A stretch of 64,000 nt of DNA from Thalassotalea algicola. GTDB lineage: Bacteria > Pseudomonadota > Gammaproteobacteria > Enterobacterales > Alteromonadaceae. Of this stretch, positions 29,541 to 38,110 are shown in pieces. Under the pieces are notes generated by a model. That model saw only the letters and a program-made list of their open reading frames with translations, was not told where the DNA came from and searched no databases. Position numbers and translations under genes: made by a program. Each line of letters starts with the position of its first letter. Positions within the stretch are counted from its first letter, which is position 1. Location: the NCBI RefSeq assembly GCF_012932965.1, contig NZ_JABBXH010000007.1, positions 62,001 to 126,000 of the forward strand. Reading direction: 5' to 3'.

Positions 29541-30896
29541 TTAAAGTCGTGAAATATCGTTAAATATGGCAATGCTCATTAACATGAGCAATGCTATGGC
29601 TCCAAATCGAAATCCCAACTCTTGAATTTTTTCTGGTACAGGCTTTCCTGTAAAAAGCTCTATAAGGTAATAAAGTAAATGCCCGCCATCAAGTACTGGA
29701 AGCGGTAAAAGGTTAATTATTCCCAAATTAATGCTAATTAATGCCAAAAAGCCTAAAAAATATACGAATCCATAGCCTGCGCTATTACCTGCACCTTGTG
29801 CTATAGCAATTGGACCACTTAAATTCTTTACAGATACATCACCAGTAATTAACTTACCAATCATTTCGAAACTTAAGACCACTAAATTCCAGGTACGTTC
29901 AATACTTTCTGTAAAACTACCAATTACGCCATAAGCCAAATTAATTTGATGTCCTTCGGGCCACCCGTCAAATGTCGGCCTAATGCCCAAGTAACCTTCT
30001 TTCTGTCCATTAACTTCACGCACATCAGGAATCACAATTAATTCTATTACTTCACCATTTCTGTCGACAGAAAGCGCCACCTCTTGGCTTGCAAGCGACT
30101 TTATTTCGCTCGCAAAAAAGCGCCAGTCATCATTCACTAATTTCTGGTTAATTGAAAGTAATTTATCATTGGCCTGCAAACCAGCTTTAGCTGCTGCACC
30201 ATTTGGCATAACTTGAGCGACAACAGTGTGTACTTTGGGTGAAAATGGCACTATGCCTAAACTACCAATAGACGATGTGTTTTCTGGTGTGAACTTCCAA
30301 TCTTGTGTGTTGAGCTGATAGCTTTTTACATACTGGCTATCTGGCTGTTGGACTTTAATTTCAATTGACGGCTGACCAATCTCCCCAACTAACGCCATAT
30401 TAATATCTTGCCAGTCTTTTACTTCAATGCCTGCCACTTCAACGATTTCGCCTTGAGCAGGAAGCCCTGCTTGATACGCAATAGATTGAGCTTCAATCTC
30501 GCCAATAACCGGCTTAATGCTTGGTACACCAATTAAAAACATTAAATAAAAGGCAAAAATTGCAAATAAGAAGTTTGCCAATGGTCCTGCAGCAATAATG
30601 GCTATGCGTTGATATACCGTTTTGCCATTAAAGGCCAAATGTTTGTCTTGCTCTGAGACTTCATCAACACGCTCATCAAGCATTTTAACGTAGCCACCTA
30701 GTGGAATAAGCGCTATGACATATTCAGTACCTAGCTTATCGGTTTTTCGCCAAATGGCTTTACCAAAGCCGACAGAAAAACGCTCAACTTTAACACCGTT
30801 TTTTCTAGCTACCCAAAAGTGACCATATTCGTGTACGGTAACTAAAATACCCAAGGCAATAATAAACGAAGCTAAGTTCCAGATAACATCTAACAT
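29541..30896 (-). CDS. rseP: Site-2 intramembrane zinc protease RseP
   Basis: The 451-residue inner-membrane protease has the HExxH site in the first membrane helix (VTVHEYGHFWVARKNGVKVE) and the third zinc ligand in NLLPLPVLDGGHLLYYLIE near the C-terminus. Two PDZ-type domains lie between (IGEIEAQSIAYQAGLPAQGE and AQVMPNGAAAKAGLQANDKL). It cuts the anti-sigma factor RseA after DegS and also removes signal peptides. The start ATG shares one base with the ispC stop (TAATG). Confidence 0.96.
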   Translation of the reverse strand: MLDVIWNLASFIIALGILVTVHEYGHFWVARKNGVKVERFSVGFGKAIWRKTDKLGTEYVIALIPLGGYVKMLDERVDEVSEQDKHLAFNGKTVYQRIAIIAAGPLANFLFAIFAFYLMFLIGVPSIKPVIGEIEAQSIAYQAGLPAQGEIVEVAGIEVKDWQDINMALVGEIGQPSIEIKVQQPDSQYVKSYQLNTQDWKFTPENTSSIGSLGIVPFSPKVHTVVAQVMPNGAAAKAGLQANDKLLSINQKLVNDDWRFFASEIKSLASQEVALSVDRNGEVIELIVIPDVREVNGQKEGYLGIRPTFDGWPEGHQINLAYGVIGSFTESIERTWNLVVLSFEMIGKLITGDVSVKNLSGPIAIAQGAGNSAGYGFVYFLGFLALISINLGIINLLPLPVLDGGHLLYYLIELFTGKPVPEKIQELGFRFGAIALLMLMSIAIFNDISRL

Positions 30897-32107
30897 TAAC
30901 TATTTATCTCCAAAGAAGTTAATTGCTCACTAGCATAAGTTCTGGCTCGTGCATCTAAGCTAATAACATCACTTATATTAGTTACTTTCTCTGAGACAAA
31001 TTTTTGAACAGAAGTTTCATTTAAGGTAAAAATATCGGTGAATTTAATACGGTTATCTAAAAATGCTTCTACAGCGACTTCATTTGCGGCATTTAGTGCC
31101 GTACATGCTGCTTGACCAAGAGAACAAGCCTTTATTGCCAATTTAAGGTTTGGGTATCGTTCAAAATCTACCGCTTCAAACTCAAACGCTTTAGTATTAA
31201 AGAAATCCAAAGGTTCAACACCTGCATCGATTCGCTCTGGATAAGCAAGCGCATGAGCTATGGGTGTTCGCATATCAGGGTTACCCATTTGGGCAATCAC
31301 AGAACCATCTTTATATTGCACCATAGAATGAATAGTGCTTTGCGGATGCAAAACCACTTGAATTTGTTGTGGCTCGACATTGAACAACCATTTAGCTTCA
31401 ATAAATTCTAAGCCTTTATTCATCATGGTCGCTGAATCTACCGATATCTTTCTGCCCATATCCCAGTTTGGATGGGCACAAGCTTGTTCCGGTGTAACAT
31501 TTGGTAACTCTACCACAGGCTTGGTTCTAAAAGGACCACCGCTGCCTGTTAATAATATTTTGGTAATCCCATTGTCTTTAAGTTGGCATTCGCCAGGCCT
31601 ATTTTGTTCAAGTTCAGGTAAACATTGATAAATCGCATTATGCTCACTATCAATTGGTAACAGCTTAGCGCCAGACGCTTTTACTGCGTCTATAAATATT
31701 TGACCTGAAGTAACTAAAGACTCTTTATTGGCAAGCAGTACTCGCTTACCTGACTTAACAGCTGAAAGTGTTGGCATTAATCCAGACGAGCCAACAATAG
31801 CAGCCATCACGGTATCAACATTTTTGCTGCTAGCAATTTCACATAACGCTTTTTCACCATAGGACACATCTATGCCCTGAATGCCCTGTTGAGCGAGCTT
31901 ATCTTTAAGTTCAATTGCTGCAGCTTCTTTTGCCATCACCACTTGTTTAGGTAGAAATTCCAGACACTGAGCCAACATTTTATCAACACTGCTATTAGCT
32001 GACATTGATATGATAGAAAAACGTTCAGGGTGGCGCTTTACGACATCTAAAGTGCTTTCACCTATTGAGCCGGTAGATCCTAAAACACATAATTGGTGTT
32101 GTTGCAT
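30896..32107 (-). CDS. ispC: 1-deoxy-D-xylulose 5-phosphate reductoisomerase
   Basis: The enzyme starts at ATG 32107 (MQQHQLCVLGSTGSIGESTL), because a longer frame from 32134 adds nine residues lying inside cdsA before the NADPH-binding GSTGSIG motif that normally opens the protein. Further motifs are LANKESLVTSG, LLPIDSEHNAIYQCL, HPNWDMGRKISVDSATMMNK and VVLHPQSTIHSMVQYKDGSV. It makes 2-C-methyl-D-erythritol 4-phosphate in the non-mevalonate isoprenoid pathway, using NADPH and a divalent metal. The isoprenoids feed uppS in the same operon. About 403 residues, the normal length. Confidence 0.96.
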   Translation of the reverse strand: MQQHQLCVLGSTGSIGESTLDVVKRHPERFSIISMSANSSVDKMLAQCLEFLPKQVVMAKEAAAIELKDKLAQQGIQGIDVSYGEKALCEIASSKNVDTVMAAIVGSSGLMPTLSAVKSGKRVLLANKESLVTSGQIFIDAVKASGAKLLPIDSEHNAIYQCLPELEQNRPGECQLKDNGITKILLTGSGGPFRTKPVVELPNVTPEQACAHPNWDMGRKISVDSATMMNKGLEFIEAKWLFNVEPQQIQVVLHPQSTIHSMVQYKDGSVIAQMGNPDMRTPIAHALAYPERIDAGVEPLDFFNTKAFEFEAVDFERYPNLKLAIKACSLGQAACTALNAANEVAVEAFLDNRIKFTDIFTLNETSVQKFVSEKVTNISDVISLDARARTYASEQLTSLEINS

Positions 32108-32109
32108 TG

Positions 32110-32976
32110 TTACCAGCCGATTAGTACATAACAAAGCGCATAAATTGGCGCTGTTGCTGTTAAGCTATCTATGCGATCTAATACACCACCATGACCAGGT
32201 AGTATCGTACCGCTATCTTTTATTCCTGCTTGGCGCTTAAACATACTTTCGTTTAAGTCACCTAATACAGAAATAGTCGTAATAATAACAGTAACAAATA
32301 AGACAATCGCAAACTGCTCGGCGCTCCAGCCAATAACCTTCCCTGCTGTTGCAATCAAGACACAAGCTACAGCAATGCCTCCAAAGAAGCCTTCTAACGT
32401 TTTACCTGGGCTTACATTTGGCATCAACTTATGTTTACCAATAGATTTTCCAACGAAATAAGCACCGATATCAGCACTCCAAACCATCATAAATAAAAAC
32501 ATGATAAGTTGAGCGCCGTGATGTGGGTCTGTTTGGTATTCGCTACTACGAATAACCATAAATGCCAACCAAGTTGGAATTAACGTTAGCCAACCAAAAA
32601 TGCCACGAATAGAACGGTGGCTTGACCAAAAAGAGCTACAGCGAGGATATACAAAAGTCAAAAACGCTGAGACTAGCCACCAGCCGACGGCCAACCACAA
32701 AATATAGATGGCGTTTTGCTGCAACTCGCCTTTCTCGATCCATAACGTGTCTGGAGGTAAAAATGTCCAAATAGCGCCAATTAAGCTGGTACTAGCAAAG
32801 ACAAAAAACCAACGGCGAGCCTTAGTCGCGAACCCCATTAATGGTCCCCACTCCCACGCGCCTATCGCCATAACAGACAACAAGAAAGCACCAAAAAATG
32901 GCAACGGCAAATAAAAGATAGCGCCAATAGCTAATGGCGCCAATATAATAGCCGTCAATATTCGTTGTTTTAACAA
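32110..32976 (-). CDS. cdsA: Phosphatidate cytidylyltransferase
   Basis: The 288-residue inner-membrane enzyme has about eight hydrophobic segments and the C-terminal CDP-diglyceride synthetase signature: DIGAYFVGKSIGKHKLMPNV, SPGKTLEGFFGG, LGDLNESMFKRQAGIKDSG and ILPGHGGVLDRIDSLTATAP, with the metal-binding Asp residues. It makes CDP-diacylglycerol from phosphatidic acid and CTP, the branch point of phospholipid synthesis. It ends 2 bp before the ispC start. Confidence 0.95.
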   Translation of the reverse strand: MLKQRILTAIILAPLAIGAIFYLPLPFFGAFLLSVMAIGAWEWGPLMGFATKARRWFFVFASTSLIGAIWTFLPPDTLWIEKGELQQNAIYILWLAVGWWLVSAFLTFVYPRCSSFWSSHRSIRGIFGWLTLIPTWLAFMVIRSSEYQTDPHHGAQLIMFLFMMVWSADIGAYFVGKSIGKHKLMPNVSPGKTLEGFFGGIAVACVLIATAGKVIGWSAEQFAIVLFVTVIITTISVLGDLNESMFKRQAGIKDSGTILPGHGGVLDRIDSLTATAPIYALCYVLIGW

Positions 32977-32989
32977 ACGATATTCCTTT

Positions 32990-33742
32990 TTATTTTTGTT
33001 TTACTTGTTCACCAGTTTTACCAAAGCGACGTTCTCGTTGTGTGAACACCTCAATTGCTTGGTTAAGTTGGCCTTCATCAAAGTCTGGCCAAAGTACATC
33101 GGTGAAGTAAAACTCCGCATAGGCAGATTGCCACAGTAAAAAATTACTGATGCGATGATCGCCACCTGTACGGATCATTAAATCTAAATCAGGCATATCT
33201 GCTAGGCTTGTAAAGCTATCCAATGAAGTTTCATCGATATCTTCTATCGATATTTCATTTTTCAAAGCTTTCTCAGCTAACTGCTTAGCAGCATGGGCAA
33301 TATCCCATCGTCCACCATAATTTGCAGCTATAGATAACACCATACCTTGGTTTTCTTTAGTTAATGTTTCAGCTGCTCTGATTTTTTCTTGTAGTTTGTC
33401 AGAAAAACGAGAAACATCACCTATTACTTGAAACCTTATATCATTTTTATGCAAGCGCTTCACTTCTCGGTTTAGCACCAGCATAAATAATTCCATTAAA
33501 ACGGAAACTTCTTCTTCTGGGCGTAGCCAATTTTCGCTACTAAAAGCGAATAAGGTTAACGCCTTAACTCCTAACTTTCGCGCACTAGTCACCGTAGAGC
33601 GAACAGACTCAACTCCAGACTTGTGACCAAAAACACGTTTTTTACCTTTTTGCTGTGCCCAGCGGCCATTACCATCCATAATGATCGCAATATGCTGCGG
33701 TATTTTAAGGTCCGACGTATTGGGTTCTGAGCTATTTGACAC
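32990..33742 (-). CDS. uppS: Undecaprenyl diphosphate synthase (cis-prenyltransferase)
   Basis: The 250-residue enzyme has the substrate-binding [20 protein letters not shown] (catalytic Asp), [24 protein letters not shown] and [20 protein letters not shown]. It extends farnesyl diphosphate with isopentenyl diphosphate to C55-PP, the lipid carrier for peptidoglycan and O-antigen. The start is a GTG. It lies 13 bp upstream of cdsA. Confidence 0.96.
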   Translation of the reverse strand: MSNSSEPNTSDLKIPQHIAIIMDGNGRWAQQKGKKRVFGHKSGVESVRSTVTSARKLGVKALTLFAFSSENWLRPEEEVSVLMELFMLVLNREVKRLHKNDIRFQVIGDVSRFSDKLQEKIRAAETLTKENQGMVLSIAANYGGRWDIAHAAKQLAEKALKNEISIEDIDETSLDSFTSLADMPDLDLMIRTGGDHRISNFLLWQSAYAEFYFTDVLWPDFDEGQLNQAIEVFTQRERRFGKTGEQVKQK

Positions 33743-33807
33743 TTAAATCTCGCTATATAAAAACGCCGTAGCTTATCGCCACGGCGTACTATCCTTACGA
33801 TGGAAAA

Positions 33808-34365
33808 TTATATTTCCATTAATTCCGCTTCTTTCTCAACCAGTATCTGATCGACTTGCTTAATGTACTTATCCGTAATCACTTGAATTTCGTCTTCAGA
33901 CTGATGCATTTCATCATCACTAATTTCTTTCTCTTTATTCAATGTTTTAACATCAGAGTTAGCATCACGTCGAATATTACGAATAGCAATTTTTCCGTTT
34001 TCACTTTCACCTTTTACTACTTTCACAAGCTCTTTACGACGCTCTTCTGTTAGCGGCGGTAAAGGGATACGAATTAATGTACCTTGTGAAGAAGGATTTA
34101 AACCTAGATCTGAAGCTAGAATTGCTTTTTCAACAGCGCCAATCATAGACTTATCAAACACTGTAATCGCTAACGTACGAGCGTCAGGTACAGATACATT
34201 ACCCACTTGATTTAACGGAGTGTCAGCACCGTAATAATCAACTGAAATGTTGTCCAATAAAGAAGGATGCGCACGACCAGTTCTGATTTTATTTAAGTTA
34301 GTTTTTAACGACTCGATACTCTTACTCATGCGAGTTTCTGCGTCTTTTTTAATATCTTCAATCAC
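33808..34365 (-). CDS. frr: Ribosome recycling factor
   Basis: The 185-residue protein is standard length and contains [60 protein letters not shown] and [20 protein letters not shown]. With EF-G it splits the post-termination ribosome. The start is a GTG. It is between pyrH and uppS, the usual order. Confidence 0.97.
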   Translation of the reverse strand: MIEDIKKDAETRMSKSIESLKTNLNKIRTGRAHPSLLDNISVDYYGADTPLNQVGNVSVPDARTLAITVFDKSMIGAVEKAILASDLGLNPSSQGTLIRIPLPPLTEERRKELVKVVKGESENGKIAIRNIRRDANSDVKTLNKEKEISDDEMHQSEDEIQVITDKYIKQVDQILVEKEAELMEI

Positions 34366-34390
34366 TTGGATATTCCTTAATACTGAACAA

Positions 34391-35131
34391 TTAATCTAAA
34401 TTTTCGGCATGATCTATTGTAGTGCCTTCTGGCTCACCCATTATTACATTTTTCAATGCGCCGGGTTTGTTCATGTTAAATACACGAATAGGCATATTAT
34501 GATCACGCGCTAAAGTAAAGGCAGCTAAATCCATTACTTTTAATTCTTTTTCCAACACTTCTTGATAAGTTAAATGACTATAAAGTGTTGCTTCTGGATT
34601 TTTAACAGGGTCATCTGAATAAATACCATCAACTTTCGTAGCTTTAAGTACTGCATCAGCTTCAATTTCGATACCACGTAAACACGCTGCAGAATCTGTA
34701 GTGAAGAATGGGTTTCCAGTACCAGCACTGAAAATAACCACTCGACCAGACTTCAACATACCAATTGCATCTGCCCAGTTATAGGTATCACAGACACCAG
34801 CTAAGTCAATAGCAGACATAAGGCGAGCATTAACAAAAGCTCTATGTAATGCGTCACGCATCGCTAAGCCATTCATCACTGTAGCTAGCATACCCATTTG
34901 GTCGCCTACAACGCGGTTCATACCTGCTTCAGCAAGACCAGCACCACGGAACAAGTTACCACCACCAATAACTAAGCCTACTTGAATTCCCATTTCAACC
35001 AGCTCTTTAATTTCTTGCGCCATGCGATCAAGAATTTTTGGATCAATGCCAAAACCCTCATCACCCATCAGGGCTTCGCCACTGAGTTTTAAAAGGATAC
35101 GACGATATGTTGGTTTAGGGTTGGTGCTCAT
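34391..35131 (-). CDS. pyrH: UMP kinase
   Basis: The 246-residue kinase has the amino acid kinase fold with [56 protein letters not shown] and [17 protein letters not shown]. It phosphorylates UMP to UDP, is usually activated by GTP and inhibited by UTP, and is hexameric. About 356 bp separates it from tsf, with a terminator next to tsf, so it probably has its own promoter in 35132-35425, but I cannot place one convincingly. Confidence 0.97.
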   Translation of the reverse strand: MSTNPKPTYRRILLKLSGEALMGDEGFGIDPKILDRMAQEIKELVEMGIQVGLVIGGGNLFRGAGLAEAGMNRVVGDQMGMLATVMNGLAMRDALHRAFVNARLMSAIDLAGVCDTYNWADAIGMLKSGRVVIFSAGTGNPFFTTDSAACLRGIEIEADAVLKATKVDGIYSDDPVKNPEATLYSHLTYQEVLEKELKVMDLAAFTLARDHNMPIRVFNMNKPGALKNVIMGEPEGTTIDHAENLD

Positions 35132-35426
35132 AAGCTCAAGATTCCTGTAGATAAAACTGTCGCAGTCGAAATTGACCGCGGCTATTTTAATCGTTTTTTA
35201 TCGGTATCGAAAGCTTAATATGAAAAAAGCAGTTTTATTGGCTATTTATTGATTGATTTAGACTAATTACTCTGCTCACCGCCTTACATATTAATAGTCA
35301 AAGGTGCATTCTATTTAGTATTGAATACCACCAAATACCAAGACGCTGTTAAATTTGTACAAAGTAAGCTGACTGGTTTAAATGTACGCTCTTTGTTTTC
35401 TTTGTATTAATATATATTTCAGACAT
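35132..35426. other. Intergenic region upstream of pyrH, no clear gene
   Basis: The stretch is AT-rich and contains no supported coding frame. A promoter for the pyrH-frr-uppS genes is expected here on the minus strand. TTTGACTATTAATATG (minus strand, about 35285-35305) holds a good -35 hexamer, but no properly spaced -10 was found. Confidence 0.4.
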
Positions 35427-35456
35427 AAAAAAACCGCTCATTTGAGCGGTTTTTTT
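35427..35456. terminator. Terminator after tsf (works on both strands)
   Basis: AAAAAAACCGCTCA and TGAGCGGTTTTTTT form a perfect 14-bp stem around only TT (35427-35440 and 35443-35456), with T runs on both strands. It lies 31 bp past the tsf stop. Confidence 0.9.
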
Positions 35457-35487
35457 GCAATAAGGTTTTATTCAAAGAATAAATTTA

Positions 35488-36324
35488 TTAGCCTTTAGCA
35501 GCTGCGATTTGCGCTTCTACTTCTGCTGCAAAATCTTCTTCTTTCTTCTCAATACCTTCGCCTACTTCTAAGCGAACGAATGAAGAAACAGTAACACCTT
35601 TCTCTTTAAGAACCTGACCAACAGTGCTCTTAGGTTCCATGATGAAAGCTTGACCAGTTAAAGAAATTTCACCAGTGAATTTCTTCATACGACCAGTAAC
35701 CATTTTCTCAGCGATTTCAGCAGGCTTGCCTTCGTTCATCGCGATATCGATTTGGATAGCTTTTTCTTTCTCAACTAATTCAGCTGGAACATCTTCAGGG
35801 TTAACAAATTCTGGCTTAGAAGCAGCTACGTGCATTGCCATGTGCTTAAGTGTTTCAGCATCGCCTTCACCAGCAACTACAACACCAATTTTAGCACCGT
35901 GCTTGTATGAAGCTAATGCTGTACCTTCAACGTATGCTACGCGACGTACATTGATGTTTTCACCAATTTTAGCAACTAAAGCAACACGCTCTTCTTCAAA
36001 CTGTGCTTGTAACTCTTCGATTGTCGCTTTTGAACTTGCAGCAGCGTCTGCTACTTTGTTCGCGAAAGCTAAGAAGTTGTCGTCTTTAGCAACGAAGTCT
36101 GTTTGACAGTTAACTTCAACTAAAGCGCCATCTTTAATGATGATTTGACCTTCAGCAGCGATATTACCTGCTTTTTTAGCAGCTTTTGCTTGGCCAGACT
36201 TACGCATATTTTCAATCGCAAGTTCCATGTCACCATCAACTTCTTGTAAAGCTTTTTTACAATCCATCATGCCAGCGCCAGTACGCTCGCGTAATTCTTT
36301 AACCATTGCAGCAGTAATTGCCAT
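35488..36324 (-). CDS. tsf: Translation elongation factor Ts
   Basis: The 278-residue protein starts [20 protein letters not shown], then [20 protein letters not shown], the EF-Ts UBA-like domain. The EF-Tu-contacting [20 protein letters not shown] and the C-terminal [20 protein letters not shown] follow. It catalyses nucleotide exchange on EF-Tu. It is downstream of rpsB, separated by a 96-bp spacer holding a stem-loop. Confidence 0.97.
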   Translation of the reverse strand: MAITAAMVKELRERTGAGMMDCKKALQEVDGDMELAIENMRKSGQAKAAKKAGNIAAEGQIIIKDGALVEVNCQTDFVAKDDNFLAFANKVADAAASSKATIEELQAQFEEERVALVAKIGENINVRRVAYVEGTALASYKHGAKIGVVVAGEGDAETLKHMAMHVAASKPEFVNPEDVPAELVEKEKAIQIDIAMNEGKPAEIAEKMVTGRMKKFTGEISLTGQAFIMEPKSTVGQVLKEKGVTVSSFVRLEVGEGIEKKEEDFAAEVEAQIAAAKG

Positions 36325-36358
36325 GAGTTAATTCCTCAATATAAAAAGATTTTAAATT

Positions 36359-36392
36359 CTGCAATGCAAAGTATGGAAGCTTCACATTGCAG
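36359..36392 (-). promoter_or_regulatory. Stem-loop in the rpsB-tsf spacer
   Basis: CTGCAATG and CATTGCAG form a perfect 8-bp stem around an 18-base loop. On the minus strand a T-rich stretch (TCTTTTTATA) follows after about ten bases. It could be a partial terminator or an RNase processing site that sets the tsf level relative to rpsB. Confidence 0.5.
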
Positions 36393-36420
36393 ATAGATTA
36401 AAGGTTATGGGTTAAAGCTA

Positions 36421-37149
36421 TTATTCAGCTTCAACGAAACCGTCTTTTTCAGCAGCAACAGCGATGTTCTGCTCACGACCTTCAACAACAGCGTTAGCTG
36501 CTGAATCTGTGTATAACGTGATTGCGCGGATAGCATCGTCGTTACCAGGTACGATGTAATCAACACCGTCTGGGTTTGAGTTTGTATCAACTACAGCTAC
36601 TACTGGGATACCTAGGTTGTTAGCTTCTTTAATAGCAATGTGCTCGTGATCAGCATCGATGATAAATAAAGCATCAGGTAAACCACCCATGTTTTTAATA
36701 CCACCTAAACTTTTTTCAAGCTTGTCCATTTCACGAGTACGCATTAACGCTTCTTTCTTAGTAAGAGCGTCGAATGTACCGTCAGTGCTTTGAGCTTCTA
36801 GGTCTTTTAAACGTTTGATTGATTGACGAACTGTTTTCCAGTTAGTCAACATACCACCTAACCAACGGTGATCAACGTAGAATTGGTCAGCTTTGATTGC
36901 TGCTTCACGAACTGATTCGCTAGCTGCACGCTTAGTACCAACAAATAAGATTTTACCTTTCTTAGCAGAAATACCTGATAAGAAAGCTAAAGCGTCGTTG
37001 AACATAGGAACAGTTTGTTCCAAGTTGATGATATGAACTTTATCGCGTGCACCAAAGATGAATGGCTTCATTTTTGGATTCCAGTAACGAGTTTTGTGTC
37101 CGAAGTGAACACCCGCTTTAAGCATGTCACGCATAGAAACGTTTGGCAT
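36421..37149 (-). CDS. rpsB: 30S ribosomal protein S2
   Basis: I start at ATG 37149 ([20 protein letters not shown]), preceded by AGAGGAAAAATT, which gives the normal 242 residues. A longer frame from 37245 lies in the leader and has no family similarity. Family motifs include [60 protein letters not shown] and [20 protein letters not shown]. It is the first gene of the minus-strand rpsB-tsf unit. In E. coli, S2 represses rpsB-tsf through the mRNA leader. Confidence 0.97.
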   Translation of the reverse strand: MPNVSMRDMLKAGVHFGHKTRYWNPKMKPFIFGARDKVHIINLEQTVPMFNDALAFLSGISAKKGKILFVGTKRAASESVREAAIKADQFYVDHRWLGGMLTNWKTVRQSIKRLKDLEAQSTDGTFDALTKKEALMRTREMDKLEKSLGGIKNMGGLPDALFIIDADHEHIAIKEANNLGIPVVAVVDTNSNPDGVDYIVPGNDDAIRAITLYTDSAANAVVEGREQNIAVAAEKDGFVEAE

Positions 37150-37255
37150 AATTTTTCCTCTTGGGGTTAAGCGTCCATACATCCAATACACACGACTCAT
37201 ATCAGCACAAAATTGTACTTGGAGCACCCCGGTATATCTTTGCAAGATGTATGTG
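37150..37255 (-). promoter_or_regulatory. rpsB 5' leader, possible S2 autoregulatory RNA
   Basis: The leader is about 100 nt from the predicted start to the ATG. It contains ACCGGGGTGCTCC (minus strand, about 37221-37233). S2-dependent translational control is established for gammaproteobacterial rpsB leaders. Whether this leader has the conserved fold needs comparison with the known family. Confidence 0.45.
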
Positions 37256-37286
37256 ATTATATATAAATGTGTAATTGTACAATCAA
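37256..37286 (-). promoter_or_regulatory. rpsB promoter candidate
   Basis: On the minus strand, TTGATT (37281-37286) is followed by TATATAAT-like sequence. The -10 may be TATATA with 17-bp spacing or TATAAT (37256-37261) with 19-bp spacing. Confidence 0.5.
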
Positions 37287-37292
37287 TTACAC
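37269..37292. promoter_or_regulatory. Perfect inverted repeat over the rpsB -35 region
   Basis: GTGTAATTG-TACAAT-CAATTACAC has 9-bp perfect arms and a six-base centre. It covers the candidate -35 hexamer, so it would lie in promoter DNA rather than in the mRNA and could be a regulator site. Confidence 0.45.
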
Positions 37293-37462
37293 GGCTAATA
37301 GTTTCGCTAAAAACTTGATGATGAATTTCATCACCAATATTTAGCGGCGCACTTTATACCACAATGAAGAATAAATAACCACAATTTTGTCTAGGTTTAT
37401 CGCATAATCAAGCGTAAAATACCCTACGCTATCAACGCTCTTTTTTTGGAATTTGTTATTTT

Positions 37463-38065
37463 ATGTCTACACAATTATATTTTATCTACGATTCACATTG
37501 TCCGTGGTGTTATGCAGCAACTGACTTGATTGATGAAGTTGCTCAAAAGCTACCGCAAATTAACATTCACTTTTTACACTGTGGTTTATACGATGGTGAA
37601 GATAAAGTAACTAAAAAAGCCATTGATACCGTTACAGAAATTACCAATGCAAAATTTGGCAAGCCATACTTAGCAAAACTAAATGAAGCAAAAGACAGCA
37701 CACTTGCAGCAAATTTGATGGGCTGGTCTCAAAACAAATGCCCAGAGAAATCGTTGAAAATATTAAAAGCATTACAGCACGCCCACTTTATTGAGGGTAA
37801 CCCAGAGCTTATAGCAAGTGATGTTGCAGAAATAGTTGAACGATTGAAACTTTCTGCGCCATCAAAGTCTTTGCAATCAGAGAAATTAACTAAAGATGCA
37901 GAGTTTTGCATGGCTGATATAGAAGAGATTCAAGAAATTATTGGCACTCAAGCAATTCCGGCACTTTTGCTAGCCCATGAAGATGAATTAGTTTTACTAA
38001 ACCATAATTTATATTTGTTAGAACCCGCAGCAATAGTTGATGCTATCAAGCAAGAAATAGCGTAA
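37463..38065 (+). CDS. Cytoplasmic DsbA-family thioredoxin-fold protein
   Basis: The 200-residue protein has no signal peptide. It starts LYFIYDSHCPWCYAATDLID with a CPWC redox motif at about residue 14, and the DsbA/FrnE-like helical insertion follows. A cis-Pro segment IIGTQAIPALLLAHEDELVL lies near residue 170. It is most likely a thiol-disulfide oxidoreductase or a 2-hydroxychromene isomerase-like member of the DsbA family acting in the cytosol. The substrate is unknown. It lies in the divergent space next to rpsB, where E. coli has map. Confidence 0.82.
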   Translation: MSTQLYFIYDSHCPWCYAATDLIDEVAQKLPQINIHFLHCGLYDGEDKVTKKAIDTVTEITNAKFGKPYLAKLNEAKDSTLAANLMGWSQNKCPEKSLKILKALQHAHFIEGNPELIASDVAEIVERLKLSAPSKSLQSEKLTKDAEFCMADIEEIQEIIGTQAIPALLLAHEDELVLLNHNLYLLEPAAIVDAIKQEIA

Positions 38066-38071
38066 TTGATG

Positions 38072-38096
38072 AAAGGGGCTTGCATGCCCCTTTAAA
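38072..38096. terminator. Hairpin between the DsbA-like and diguanylate cyclase genes
   Basis: AAAGGGGC (38072-38079) and GCCCCTTT (38086-38093) form a perfect 8-bp stem with a six-base loop. The T tracts are short, so it is a moderate terminator for the two convergent genes. Confidence 0.6.
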
Positions 38097-38110
38097 CATT
38101 TCACGCACCT

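Noticed and set aside
35675-36106. A 143-codon plus-strand frame inside tsf
   Set aside because: It is antisense to the EF-Ts core; the open frame follows from the codon usage of tsf.
37318-37334. TGATGAAATTCATCA palindrome upstream of rpsB
   Set aside because: It is upstream of the predicted rpsB promoter, short and AT-rich, and could be chance; the 9-bp repeat next to it is the better candidate.
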